From NCBI GenBank assembly GCA_020002185.1, contig CM034542.1, forward strand, positions 57,437,773 to 57,501,772: a DNA stretch of 64,000 nt. Reading direction: 5' to 3'. Shown in pieces: positions 11,801 through 20,886 of the stretch; the first letter of the stretch is position 1; each line of letters opens with the position of its first letter. The notes beneath the pieces are model-generated. The model was not told where the DNA came from and did not search any database. It worked only from the letters and a program-made list of their open reading frames with translations. Source of the DNA: Paraescarpia echinospica. Taxonomy: Eukaryota > Annelida > Polychaeta > Sabellida > Siboglinidae. The translations under genes and the position numbers were made by a program.

Positions 11801-14800
11801 CATTTTTTACAGGCCATCAAGTGATTAACAATGTTTTTCATCACGACTATTAAAAGGAGACGTATCATGTGATGTTTCAACAAATATTTTTATGCTAAGG
11901 AAATGGAAACGTGTCCTTATATTGGCAATATAAACATTACAACGACTATGATTGGAATGAGACAACAGTTAGGAATATTTTCCTTGCAATTTTTCATAAT
12001 GTTGCAAGAAACTGCTACCAACAAATAAAATGCACTGTCAGACGTTTGCATCAGCTTGCCGTTAAAAATCCCACCCCTCCACTCAGAGTACATCAAATGC
12101 AAAGCCAGGAGGCATAATTTTGTCAAATAGACAAAACTAATCTGATATTGTTTTATTCAACCTATACGTACTTCAGTATGTACAAAGTTCTGTATTTTAC
12201 AATGTGAAGTAATCACCAGCAAATGAATTCACATCTCTGCTAGATCAGTATAAATAATATTATGTCAGTAACATTTAAACAATTTTAAGTGTACCAAAAT
12301 TAAATTTACAAAGGACCATGTGATATGTATAGATTGAATGACGTCGTAACGCTGCTGTCGCGCGTAGACCACCATAGTAGATTGCTGCGTCCCGGTGTCT
12401 TGCTTAAATTAATTTGGATTTGAGTTTTTTAGATCCTGTCATGCATCCGTTATTTTGTCTTAATGTTGCATATATAAATTGTAATTTATGTTTATTAAGT
12501 TAAATCATGTTTCAAAACACCCGCTGTAGTTTAGCCTCAATTGTGTGCACCATGTAGGCAATGATAAACTGGTGGCGTTTGTGAACCGGCAGTGATTTTG
12601 CTAGCAGTTATTTTTACAATGGACATGTTTAAATTATAAAGCTTATGATACCACTGTGAAACGCTTAAATATTTATGTTAAATATTTATTTTTTATAGTT
12701 ATTAATAGTATGAAAACAACTTATGAGCACTTGAGGAAACAACCCTTCTGTGCTTCAACTTGGAGCTAGATTAATCGTGGCGTTTCCTGGATGCATGGAT
12801 TCCATTTCCACCGGAATGTACGAGAATGAATGTCATCATAAAACTGTCTACATATATTGCAGTGTCTCAGAGATATGTAGGCCTGTATTTATGTTAACTG
12901 GACACTGATTTGTTTAACAATTAACACAAACAGAACACTGTTTATGATTTTTAATAAGTGTTGCACATTGTAGTCCACATATTGTAGTTCAGTTGTATCC
13001 GTAGTGCTCCGTCACGCGCTATGACTTGGTCAGGGCATGTTATGCAGTCCCTGCTTTGGGGACCATGGTCCCTGCTACCAGCATACTTAATAAAAATGCT
13101 GCAAAGTGTCAAAGTATCTGTCATACATTGCTGTCTCTGAGTGTGACACATGACACGATTACAATCCACTTGTTTCAACGACATCTCCTGAAGTTCCTCG
13201 AGGAGATGTTTGAAGAGAAGCCAAATTATTCAATTATTGCCAAGTCAAAGGTCAAACTTGTTTTTTAAATGTTTTCTGTGTATTTTATGGTGTACAAAGA
13301 CACACAAGTGCTTCAACAACAAAAATCAGCGAATTCGGAGGTTATGTCTTTTGCTAGGTCAAGTCAAAGGTCAAATAGTTTTTTTGGATCACGCCAGTCG
13401 TATATATATATCAATATATCACATTTAAAAATGGTTTGAGAAATAATAAAGTTATGTCCATTTTAAACAAAGGCCTGTCATTTTATGATGCTGACAAAGT
13501 TATTTCTTGGATACGGCCAGGAACTGGCTGCAACTGGGATATTTATTTTAATAACTGAATGGCAAAGCGCCAATGTTTATAAAAAGAAAATGTTCCATTT
13601 TTCGTGACTTCACTCATATTTAAAAGGAGTGTTGTATATTACCTCTTCCAGTGTTCATACATGTCCCCAATGCTTGGTGATCCGACAGGTGGGGGCATCT
13701 GAAAGTGAATGTTTCCATGTAATGTACCAAATCAAACAACCATGGCATCAATCTGACAGAGGGCCACACAAGGTAGGGACTACTATGTACTAAACTTGTG
13801 GTGGCTTAAAATTCATGTCAGTTTTAAAATTTGTGGCTTAAAATTCATGTGTTTTAAAATTTGCTTTGTACATATAAATTTATGTCAAGCTGAGAAAACA
13901 CCTGATAATACATTAGTGCAGGCCATTTTAAACAGTGATATATCAAACACCATTCAGGATTAGAAACCACTGGGTACAGTAAACATGTAAGTTGGATAAT
14001 TCAGTTCTGATATGTACCTCATGGCCTAGTAATTAACCAAATATTGTTATGTATATGCCTTGTATTATCTGTGGTGTAGTTCTTTTTGTGAATGGATATG
14101 GACTGCAATGTTGAGTCTGAAATAAAAGTATTGATTGACTGATTAATAGTGTATAAAAAATGTTGTCTTTGAACAGGGAAATTCATGAATAAAAATGCTG
14201 CATCCTGTTGCCATGTCGGGGAACTGGAAAATCGTGCCATCTGTCAAAACAGAGTTGATTGTGCCCACTGCAAGTACAGTGTAGATAGGTTTTAAAGACC
14301 AGTGCTTCGCTCATAGTCAGATCATTTTAATTAAATTGAAAGCAATTGTAAGAGAGCACAATTCCATCGTCACTCACGTTAAACTTATACTTTTTTGGGT
14401 CTTTCAATACATCATATCTGAAAATATCATTGATCAATCTACAAAATTTAAAGCATATAGTGACTTGAGGTTATGGTCTACAGGACTACATAGGCAGTTG
14501 TTATTAAAAATGTTATATTTTCTAGTACATACATACAATTTAGTGGCCGTCACTCACGTTACAAAAAAGACATCAATATTTTGGCATCAACTTTGCAGCT
14601 AAATTCTCCTAAAACTATTGGCCTTAGCATAAATCACCTGACTATTTGTTTAGGTGTGTCTGACAACCTTGTCAGGAGTGAAGTGATCAGTATTTGATTG
14701 GTCATCTTCACGTGTACACTGAATTTTTCCTACATTCTGGATAGCAGGCACTTTGTCATTTTGCTTACTAAGAGTCCGATTGTTTTTTATCTATGTGTAA

Positions 14801-16995
14801 TCCTTCCTTCTGAAATGTTTGTAATTTTTTTTTAAAACATATTCATGCTGCTAGATTTGACACAATCAGTAAATAATTGTAGTAATTTCCATATAATTTT
14901 GGACATGATAATGAAAAATATAACTTCACATATATATTGACAATTTAATGTTTGTAATATATTGTACACATATTTTGGGTGTAACAAATAAGAGAGTTAC
15001 ACATAAATGGTATATATTGCAGTTACAAACAGGACATTTGCAATGGTTGCAGGGGTAAATGTTTCTCATTTTCTCTCTAAAACTTTCTGCAACTCAAGGC
15101 CCATTTCCATTTTTAAATGAAGAAAAATATGTAAGCAATATTTTAGTAAAAATTGTTGATGTTCAAATTAATTAGTATGATCACCATACGTCACTAGTTT
15201 CAAGCTACCTATATCTATCCAGGATCACCAGAGCCAGAACTAGTATGATTCTAAGGACGTCACTCACGTTACACATCGTCACCCACGTTACACATCGTCA
15301 CCCACGTTACTCATCGTCACCCACGTTACACATCGTCACCCACGTTACTCATCGTCATTCACGTTACTCATCGTCACTCACGTTACGCATCATCACTCAC
15401 GTTACTCATCGTCACTCACGTTACACATCGTCACTCACATTACTATCGTCACTTACGTTACAGATTTTAAGCTCAGATTGCATAAATTCTATAAGGCCTA
15501 GATGTGAATTTGTTTTTGTTTTATATAAAACTAAGCTAGTAGAAGGAGAAACAACAGTTTCTGTGTACACGTCTTGCTTTCAAACATGAGATTAAAATAT
15601 TCACATATTCGTCACTCACGTTACGTGACGGCCACCAGTAACACATCTGACAGTATGCACTAATGTTGATAACAGATAGATGACTATCAACTGTGCACTA
15701 CTAACTGCCAGTATCCACTTTATTAAAATATACATTACTTAACCTGGTTCACTGTAATGCTAAAAATGGAAATGGGCCTAGTGTTTGTGGTAAGTTTCAG
15801 AGACAATTTTTTTAAATAAAAGCCTGACCATTCCAAATGCTCCTATTCATAATTACCAAGTAGCATTTGTGTGTAACTTTCATTTTTATTACACCCAACA
15901 CGTGTACAATACAAGTAATAAATTGTCAATATGGGAAGGTTTATTTTCAGTGTCATGTCCAAAGTTACATGGAATTGCCCACGTTTCCTGCAAAGCACCT
16001 ATAAGGCTAAGCTTCATTGGAAAACAAAGGGGCCCCGTCCAGTATTTGGAAGAAGAGACGACACTTGAGTAGAATCCAGACTCACCTCGATTTTGCCATA
16101 ATTGTATACCTCAATGCATTAATTCAATCATTCCACATCAACTCAGGCATATTTATCTTGTATAAAAATAGTGTATCTGTGCATTCTCAGGCCCAAATAA
16201 TACTCCGGTCTGTGCTAATCTGCTCCGCTACAGCCTTGCGTTACTGCGCCGCGCGCCTGAAATGATCGCTAAATACTGTTTGTTGATAAAACAGGACTGT
16301 ACTCAAGTGTGAAAAAGGCGCAATATTTGTATAACGAAAACATGTCTGGGATGATGGAATTAACACATAGAGGTATCACAATTTTGCAAAAATACAGTTA
16401 TATAACAGAAAAGTTGATGTTTGTCCGGACTACACAACTTACAAGTGCGAAAGAGACGTATGCTGCTTTAGGACCTTCGAGTGTGTCTAGGCTAGTAGCA
16501 GCAGTGTCGTGTGTGTGTTACTATTTCACCCAATGCCAAGGCAATGCTATGGCAGTGATATGCGGCCATCCATCATTATCATACATACAAGTGATTTTGG
16601 AATTTTTGCCGTTTTCAATTTCCATCGACAGACGACACCATGACAATTAACAGTTTTCCGCATTTATTTAGACATGAAAAATAGCTCAATAACTGTACTG
16701 ACTGATAAAGTTAACTTTCACAGAGGATAACCACAAATTTAAGCCGATTTTCTGACGTGCCATGTGCCTTCAGCCATGTGGGCCATTTTCTAGCCTCCAG
16801 GCTCCAGGGACCAGGGCCATGCTGGTTTGATTTTGTCAACACGTGCTCGACCAATTGGACTACAGGAACACCAAGGAAAGCAATGACGCTCAGAATACTC
16901 ACCGCCCCTGTATTCTTTCTAATCAACTTAGCAGCATCGCTGCACTTCACTTTCAAATATTCGTATACAAAAGACAATACTGTTGAATCTTCCAT
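3599..16995 (-). CDS. NOLC1: Nopp140/NOLC1-like nucleolar phosphoprotein gene (5' and central exons)
   Basis: Five exons join in phase on the minus strand: 16995-16903, 13698-13643, 7956-7864, 6674-6595 and 5832-3599, 2,556 coding bases (852 codons). The order matches the family: a LisH-like N-terminus, a short D-(I/M)-Y-x-x-W block, a basic linker, then alternating acidic serine and lysine/proline/alanine-rich basic blocks. Nopp140 proteins are known nucleolar/Cajal body chaperones that bind snoRNPs and RNA polymerase I factors, and the acidic serine runs are casein kinase 2 targets. The last exon ends in phase 0 at a GTACGT donor; the conserved C-terminal domain was not found, so the gene probably continues beyond position 1. 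The splice model is inferred from sequence only. Treacle (TCOF1) has similar repeats but the N-terminal blocks fit Nopp140 better. Confidence 0.8.
5969..6594 (+). mobile_element. Possible piggyBac-like fragment in Nopp140 intron 4
   Basis: TTAACCATTTCAATACGACA at about 5965 looks like a TTAA target site followed by a piggyBac-type terminus. It is followed at 6202 by an ATG opening MADDVSYDSDGDL, an acidic start common in such elements. A plus-strand reading at 6483-6590 (HYEGQAHHRGLYYRDKEERK) may be a remnant of the same protein. No right-hand terminus was found. Assignment is tentative. Confidence 0.3.
6595..6674 (-). CDS. NOLC1: Nopp140 exon 4: acidic then basic then serine run
   Basis: An 80-bp exon between ATTGCAG and GTACGTC, encoding DNEDDSKGTTAAAKRPHKAS followed by a run of seven serines. 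It takes one base to finish the serine codon begun in exon 3 and leaves one base (G) that joins AG from exon 5 to form a glutamate codon, so both phases fit exactly. The composition continues the alternating acidic/basic layout. Confidence 0.72.
6930..7863. repeat. Minisatellite (ACCTTCCCCNTACAGACGG-type), split by a MITE
   Basis: Units of about 20-23 bp (ACCTTCCCC..TACAGACGGACC) fill 7634-7863, and a short run of the same motif occupies about 6938-6967. The two parts are separated by the element at 6968-7633. The array ends at the splice donor of Nopp140 exon 3. Confidence 0.75.
6968..7633. mobile_element. hAT-like MITE with 8-bp target duplication
   Basis: Left end CGGGGCTGGGTCCAATTA, right end TAATTGGACCCAGCCCTG: inverted termini of about 16 bp. 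CTACCTTC flanks both sides (6960-6967 and 7634-7641), an 8-bp duplication as expected for hAT transposons. The interior (666 bp overall) has no coding frame, so it is non-autonomous. CTACCTTC is also part of the surrounding minisatellite, which weakens the duplication evidence. Confidence 0.6.
7864..7956 (-). CDS. NOLC1: Nopp140 exon 3: basic linker and first acidic block
   Basis: A 93-bp exon following TTTTCAG. It encodes SDSPLKRKLSSGQ, a lysine/arginine-rich linker, then EDESSSDS, and ends with two bases of a serine codon. The donor (GTGGGG) is weak and is formed by the edge of the adjoining minisatellite at 7636-7863. The phase (starts after 2, ends after 2) links exon 2 to exon 4. The basic-then-acidic order matches the K-R-K-L and acidic serine block that follow the DIYSFW segment in vertebrate Nopp140. 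Confidence 0.7.
8056..8628. mobile_element. Non-autonomous TIR element in Nopp140 intron 2
   Basis: Left end CAGGGTTTCCGCCAG, right end CTGGCGGAAACACTG, inverted to each other. GTAAT flanks both sides (8051-8055 and 8629-8633). Internal GGTACG motifs repeat near both ends. The 573-bp body has no convincing coding frame. Superfamily unassigned. Confidence 0.55.
8784..10440 (-). repeat. 63-bp minisatellite, about 26 copies, of coding origin
   Basis: The unit is exactly 63 bp, so several frames on both strands stay open for hundreds of codons. Only one reading makes sense: on the minus strand each unit encodes FVVQDAAQGYHWTNDQATIH plus one residue, and this runs directly on from the coding sequence at 10441-10815. 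One unit has a 16-bp deletion (around 10000), which shifts the frame. At the left end the reading stops just after the last unit. Units differ by few substitutions, so the expansion is recent or homogenised. Confidence 0.9.
10441..10815 (-). pseudogene. Fragment of an unidentified repeat-family protein
   Basis: Minus-strand readings at 10815-10571 and 10574-10441 make one protein piece with a frameshift at their junction: a CFFGKCDYC cysteine motif, then ESLHAVLDDLAIDEITCKAW, then FITKQQSAFLKDKK, then GDVAENYSFVVQDAAQGYHW, which leads into the 63-bp array. A 24-bp duplication (CAACCGTGTCCAGTCTTG...) sits at about 10600-10648. I recall the pattern D-x-x-E-N-Y...Q...W....A-T-I-H-P from multicopy uncharacterised invertebrate proteins, probably transposon-derived; no function is assigned. 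The sequence after HP is lost to the repeat expansion. Confidence 0.5.
10870..13640. other. Nopp140 intron 2 remainder, no gene seen
   Basis: AT-rich DNA. Contents: a G10 run at 11041, a 47-nt perfect hairpin at 11315-11361, a small palindrome at 11735-11755, and AAGGTCA-type hexamers at about 13247 and 13367. Short open frames overlap on both strands and show no domain. Confidence 0.5.
11315..11361. repeat. Perfect inverted repeat (22-bp arms, 3-nt loop)
   Basis: Arms 11315-11336 and 11340-11361 are exact reverse complements, with GCA as the loop. AT-rich, capable of cruciform or RNA hairpin formation. It may be the centre of a small palindromic MITE. Confidence 0.85.
13643..13698 (-). CDS. 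NOLC1: Nopp140 exon 2: short DMYEHW block
   Basis: A 56-bp exon between TTTCAG (acceptor) and GTAATA (donor), encoding 18 codons that end SIGDMYEHWK plus two bases. It starts in phase 0, matching exon 1, and ends in phase 2, matching exon 3. The DMYEHWK string corresponds to the DIYSFWLK segment that follows the LisH motif in vertebrate Nopp140. It is too short to show as an open frame. An extra small exon between this and exon 3 cannot be excluded. Confidence 0.68.
13795..13865. repeat. Short direct duplication
   Basis: GTGGCTTAAAATTCATGT...TTTTAAAATTTG occurs twice in succession, the second copy slightly shortened. Intronic, no function apparent. Confidence 0.7.
14885..15990. repeat. Long imperfect inverted repeat with tandem array in its spacer
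   Basis: The left arm (about 14885-15190) aligns with the reverse complement of about 15665-15990. Landmarks include a perfect 19-bp block (15097-15115 against 15761-15779, AGGCCCATTTCCATTTTTA), GGGTGTAA, ATTGACAATTTA and TTTGGACATGA in matching order. The 19-bp array lies in the spacer. This looks like a non-autonomous element with long inverted repeats, inside Nopp140 intron 1. Confidence 0.65.
15258..15461. repeat. 19-bp tandem repeat (CGTCACYCACGTTACWCAT)
   Basis: About 11 units built on CGTCACTCACGTTAC. Single copies of the same motif occur nearby at 14368, 14547 and 15610, which is unusual for a simple array and hints at a repeated protein-binding or subterminal transposon motif. Confidence 0.85.
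16000..16710. other. Nopp140 intron 1 remainder, no gene seen
   Basis: Two plus-strand frames of 82 and 113 codons (16017-16265, 16309-16650) show no domain, and there is no splice-linked continuation I can support. Confidence 0.4.
16903..16995 (-). CDS. NOLC1: Nopp140 exon 1: LisH-like N-terminus
   Basis: The ATG at 16995 opens a 31-codon exon beginning MEDSTVLSFVYEYLKVK and ending KNTGA, followed by a good donor GTGAGT (16902 downward). Residues 5-27 have the two-helix LisH pattern (L..FVYEYL....D.A..I) expected at the start of Nopp140, where it supports dimerisation. It ends in phase 0. The longer open frame to 16711 only reads through the intron. The LisH assignment rests on pattern and gene order. 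Confidence 0.72.
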
Positions 16996-16999
16996 CGTT

Positions 17000-17577
17000 G
17001 ATGTCTACGTCTGCGACTAAAAGAACAGCGCCACCTGCCGAGATTATTTTGACACTAAGAGCTACTTTATTTTTAAATCAATATAATATCATCAACATTT
17101 AAAACTACCGTTCACAGTTATTCAAACAATACGTGTTAAGTGTGGATTACAAGTGAAATAAAACATAATTTAAAGAACCAAGGAATGCCCGTCCTCTATC
17201 GGAAAAACTGCTAACTATACACAGGATCGTGTCGAAGTATCTTAGTATTGATCCGTCGTGTGGCGCCACTGTTTGTAGGCCGTGCCATGTGCCATGTCCC
17301 ACGTGCAGGTGTGCACTGTGCAGGTATTGGCGAAGTAGTTTGGCCAAATTAATTTGAAATCAATCGTTCGGTATCAAGTACAGTGAATTGTCATTAGCCG
17401 TGTGTGCGTGCGTGCGTGGGTGCGTGCGTGCGTGCTCGCGTGGACGTGCGCATGTGCACTTGAATTACAAATTAATTCACACAAAAAATCAAACTAAACC
17501 ATTACTTTGACTTGAGATTATCCGAGTAATCTGACACTAGGCAACAAACAGTTACTTGAAAATAATTGTAGGCCTAT
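17000..17577. promoter_or_regulatory. Upstream region of Nopp140 (presumed promoter side)
   Basis: This DNA lies 5' of the Nopp140 start codon (minus strand). No clear TATA box is visible. A GTGC/GTGCGT microsatellite occupies 17399-17455. The promoter role is inferred from position only. Confidence 0.3.
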
Positions 17578-17827
17578 AGATTGCGCTATTCCACGGCAGA
17601 AGTATTTTGTCGGCCGAGAAGAATTTATTTATGACATACTGTTGCAAACTAACAACACGAAATAAATAAATCCTTATCAACAACACAATCACTAGATGCA
17701 GCGCACGCTTGTGTTCCCGAGAACTAACGACGGCAAAAATATCGCCTGCACGTACCAGACTGTTATATAAATAGTCGCAGACGCCTAGCGTCGGCCAACA
17801 AAATGCTTCTGCGGAATAGCGCAATCT
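17578..17827. mobile_element. 250-bp MITE with about 38-bp inverted ends
   Basis: Left AGATTGCGCTATTCCACGGC, right GCGGAATAGCGCAATCT. The inverted ends continue through GAAG.ATTTTGT.GGCCGA with few mismatches. No clear target duplication. It sits about 0.6 kb upstream of the Nopp140 start codon. Confidence 0.7.
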
Positions 17828-17956
17828 CTGTACTGTGCCCCGTTAATGTTTAAGATGTTGTTTTAAGGGTATCTTCCTATTCATTGCATAATTTGGTTTT
17901 CCACTTTACTATCTTAATCTCACTTTTTCTGAGTAAATGTGTCATCTTTTTTCCAG

Positions 17957-18117
17957 CTCCCCCTGACCACTGCCAGAGTTGTACAGTGAATGCTGATGGG
18001 GCTGCAGAATGCGATGCTGACAGATGTGATTCAAGATATGGCCTCAAGATGGGCAAGAAATGTGGAGAAGAAAGTGGTAGAAGGAGAAGAGGGACACCAT
18101 CAGTAAAATGTAAAGGT
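17957..18117 (+). CDS. Cysteine-rich extracellular exon, copy 1 (3' end replaced by a SINE-like repeat)
   Basis: After TTTTTTCCAG the exon encodes PPDHCQSC, a spacer, ECDADRCDSRYGLKMGKKC. The C-x-x-C spacing is typical of furin-like or growth-factor-receptor cysteine-rich repeats in secreted or surface proteins. It is the same as the exon at 19418, including about 25 bases of the preceding intron. Where copy 2 ends in CAGG and a donor, copy 1 runs into repeat sequence (from about 18070) that stays open and ends at AAAG/GTAAGT (18117/18118), so the insertion may have supplied a new donor. Phase-1 start. Function unknown. Confidence 0.5.
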
Positions 18118-18310
18118 AAGTTCTTATATAGCGCAGTATCCATCCCTTAGGACCGCTCAAAGCACTTTACACTTTCTCTCTGGCAGACCTGTTTAAATGA
18201 AATCTCAATCGAGAGAACTCGGTTTCGAGTCCTTTCCTGTCGCATCGAACATTGAGCAAGTTCTTTCACTGTATGTTGCTACAGTTCACTCAGCTCTATG
18301 GCTACCTGAA
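18075..18310 (+). mobile_element. Dispersed SINE-like repeat, copy 2
   Basis: Near-full-length copy from GAGAAGAGGGACACCATCAG to the GTTCACTCAGCTCTATG end, closely matching 20996-21228. It begins inside the cysteine-rich exon copy 1. Confidence 0.8.
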
Positions 18311-18354
18311 ATAGACAGTGGTGGATATTTGTATATGAATAGTGTTTGTGCATT

Positions 18355-18488
18355 AATTGCAGCAAGGCTGAATGCTTCCCAGAGAAGTCGAAATGGTGTT
18401 CGATTGAACATGTCTGCCAGGGAGTGAAGTATAAAAGTGCTTTGAGCAGTCCTGAGGACTGGATACTACAGTACATAAGAACTTACCT
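18355..18488 (-). mobile_element. Dispersed SINE-like repeat, copy 3 (inverted)
   Basis: Reads on the minus strand from AAGGTAAGTTCTTATGTACT to the TCTGGGAAGCATTCAGCC block. Lies tail to tail with copy 2. Confidence 0.78.
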
Positions 18489-18538
18489 TGATGTGTTGCG
18501 TCTCTTTAATTATGATTAACTATGACCATTTGTTGAAG

Positions 18539-18742
18539 GTATCGCCGTAAGAGACCCAATGTTCAAGTATGAGACCCTGCCCGATGCCCTTATGGAGACA
18601 CAAGTGATCCTTGTGTTCAAGGCCAAGACAGTGCCGGACAGTCTGTTGCTGAATAACGCCCAGAGCGACGAGGGAAAGGGTGACTTCACCTCCCTTGCAA
18701 TCAAGAACAGACTTGTCAAGTTCAGGTTCAACAGTGGATCAG
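18539..18742 (+). CDS. Laminin-G-like domain exon
   Basis: A 204-bp exon between GTTGAAG and GTACGG, phase 1 in and phase 1 out. It encodes 68 residues including TQVILVFKAKTVPDSLLLNN, then GDFTSLAIKNRLVKFRFNSG. The strand pattern (V.L.FK....SLLL........DF..L.I....V.FRF..G) is that of the first half of a laminin G domain, found in agrin, perlecan, neurexin and similar matrix or adhesion proteins. The second half was not found in the next 700 bases. It shares phase 1 with the neighbouring cysteine-rich exons, which fits exon shuffling of extracellular modules. Confidence 0.62.
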
Positions 18743-18899
18743 GTACGGCGTGTCTTCGTATAAAGGATGTAGTCTGTTCCTAGTTTGTCATGTATTAATT
18801 AATTTGATGTTGTTAAGACTATACCAACTATGTTGAAGGTAAACTGCCCGCCAAATTGTGTTTAGTAAGCGTGTAACAACGGTCTCAATTGGAAGGCAT

Positions 18900-19130
18900 G
18901 ACCACCGGTGCATGTTCAAATAGAGGCATTACACTAATGAATATGGCTGTGGACCAGAGCATGTATCAGTTTTTCTGCACTCTGTTGATCAAGATATTTT
19001 CTAATTTTCCCAATGTTATATAGTTGTGCATAAACTGCCTGACATTTGGACTTGATACGTTGTTCCGTAGACATGTTCTTATCAAAATAAGTGCCAAAAT
19101 TTCGCACACAATTCAAAGCATGTACCTCAT
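18900..19130 (-). mobile_element. LINE reverse-transcriptase C-terminal fragment
   Basis: Minus-strand reading GTYFDKNMSTEQRI, AVYAQLYNIGKIRKYL, SAEKLIHALVHSHI is the thumb/post-palm segment common to CR1/L2-type LINEs. Both ends are truncated. Intronic to the cysteine-rich gene, opposite strand. Confidence 0.75.
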
Positions 19131-19176
19131 TGCCCCCGATGTTAATGGACGTGTTGGTGCATTTTGAGCATTTTGA

Positions 19177-19221
19177 CTCCCTCCCCTCCCTCCCTCCCTC
19201 CCTCCCTCCCTCCCTCCCTCC
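19177..19221. repeat. CTCC microsatellite
   Basis: Tandem CCCT/CTCC tetranucleotides. Confidence 0.9.
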
Positions 19222-19417
19222 TTTAATTTCATGATTAAAAATGTTAATTGTTTATTGTTATCCTCTATAGGACTGAATACGTACTACTCCATGAGAAATT
19301 ATATGCTGCCTGGTTTACCTTAAAGATCCTCCATATTTAAAATGTGCAATCTGAAAATGTGTCTTACTAATGGAACTGTTGTTATTTCTCTGAGTAAATG
19401 TGTCATCTTTTTTCCAG

Positions 19418-19528
19418 CTCCCCCTGACCACTGCCAGAGTTGTACAGTGAATGCTGATGGGGCTGCAGAATGCGATGCTGACAGATGTGATTCAAGATAT
19501 GGCCTCAAGATGGGCAAGAAATGCCAGG
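19418..19528 (+). CDS. Cysteine-rich extracellular exon, copy 2 (intact)
   Basis: A 111-bp exon, 37 codons, phase 1-1, acceptor TTTTTTCCAG, donor GTTAGT. It encodes PPDHCQSC, ADGAAECDADRCDSRYGLKM and GKKCQ: five or six cysteines with C-x-x-C spacing, as in furin-like repeats. It is identical through the exon to the copy at 17957, so the duplication is recent or an assembly artefact. The following exon at 20175 has the same kind of module. Confidence 0.6.
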
Positions 19529-20174
19529 GTTAGTCACACCAGCTGTTGTTTTATTCAGGAAGGGCCACTTTTGACATGTTATACCACATTCTTGCAGCAT
19601 GCACTGCAATTGTTAGAAATGTGTGTTTTGTTCAGTCAATTCACTTTGTCAAAGTAGTCAGTATTTCAAGCCATTGTGTTATGGTTATAGTTAACAAAGC
19701 ACTTTTCACAGTGGAATCTTGAACGAAATATAAACTGCAGATAAGCGATATATGCTTAACAAGAGAATATTTTTATCTTAGACACGACACTGCCTCGCAG
19801 ACATCTGTATCAATCAACTATATAAAAGCTTATTTGTGTAGGTATGATTGTAGTTAAGACACTACAAATGCGTTCTCATATTAATACTACACACAGGTAT
19901 GCATACATGCACACATGCACGCATGCATGCACATAAATAGAAAAACATTGACAAATATCATAAAGTTTAGACTGTGTTGCGACCCAATGTAATAGATAAA
20001 TAAAAGCTAACACGTAAATAAATATATTAATAATAATATGTGAATTCAACAGTGTCATCTCTGAAAGCACTGTTGTCCCACTGTTCACTAGATACGGCCA
20101 AGTTATATAAACAAATGAAGTCTATTTGCAGTAGTATTTTATCTGGTCATGACGTCATGACTTGTGTCTTGCAG

Positions 20175-20382
20175 CATGTCCATCCCACTACGAAACGTGC
20201 TCAGATGTTAGCAGTGGTGTGATGGTTTGTTACACGTGTTGTCCCTACTACAAGCGCAATGGTGGTCAGTGTGCCTCGTGTCCATCCAACTGTCTCGAGT
20301 GCAGTGCGAGTGAAGGCGCCATGCTCTGCTCCAAGTGCAACTGTGATTTTGTCCTGATGGATGACTGACAATACATGCAACA
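20175..20382 (+). CDS. Cysteine-rich (furin-like) exon with apparent frameshift
   Basis: After GTCTTGCAG the exon encodes CPSHYETCSD, VCYTCCPYYKRNGGQCASCP, NCLECSASEG, LCSKCNCDFVLMDD, with many C-x-x-C pairs. A TGA follows at 20366-20368. One extra base here would explain it: without it, the reading continues a few residues to a cysteine and ends in phase 1 at GTGAGT (20383), matching the other exons. Either the locus is decaying, this is an assembly error, or it is a true C-terminus. Confidence 0.55.
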
Positions 20383-20589
20383 GTGAGTATCTACAAAGTT
20401 TAACAAGACAGAGCAAAAACATCACATGCCAACTGAACTAGGAAACCTATAACTTACCGAGAATCCAACATTTTTATTTCTATGTGTAACTTACCCTTCT
20501 GAGATGTTTCTCAGTTTTATATGGAAACCTGTTCACACAGCCAGCATTTACACAACCTGCAGATAATGTGTTCCATGGAATACTTTCTT

Positions 20590-20632
20590 ATATATATATA
20601 TATATATATTCATATATATATATATATATTCT
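20590..20632. repeat. TA microsatellite
   Basis: Alternating TA runs interrupted by TTCA. Confidence 0.85.
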
Positions 20633-20886
20633 ACACTGTTCCAATAATATTAATATTTATTTCTTTATGTAAATAAATACCATGTTTAGGTGCATAAAAT
20701 ACAACATTGGTCAAAACATTTGGATAGGATACAGAATGTAAACACACATCTGTAAAGACAATATTAGATGTTTCATTTATTGTTTAGATAATCTGAAATA
20801 CATGGCAAATGAACTTAACAGAAATAAATTATTGTCTTTATAAATGACAGTGGTGCAGTTTGTTACTCACCCTATGTATGCTTCAG

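Noticed and set aside
16711..16902. Continuation of the Nopp140 first exon as a longer protein
   Set aside because: The open frame runs through a consensus GTGAGT donor, and the sequence after it has no Nopp140 character.
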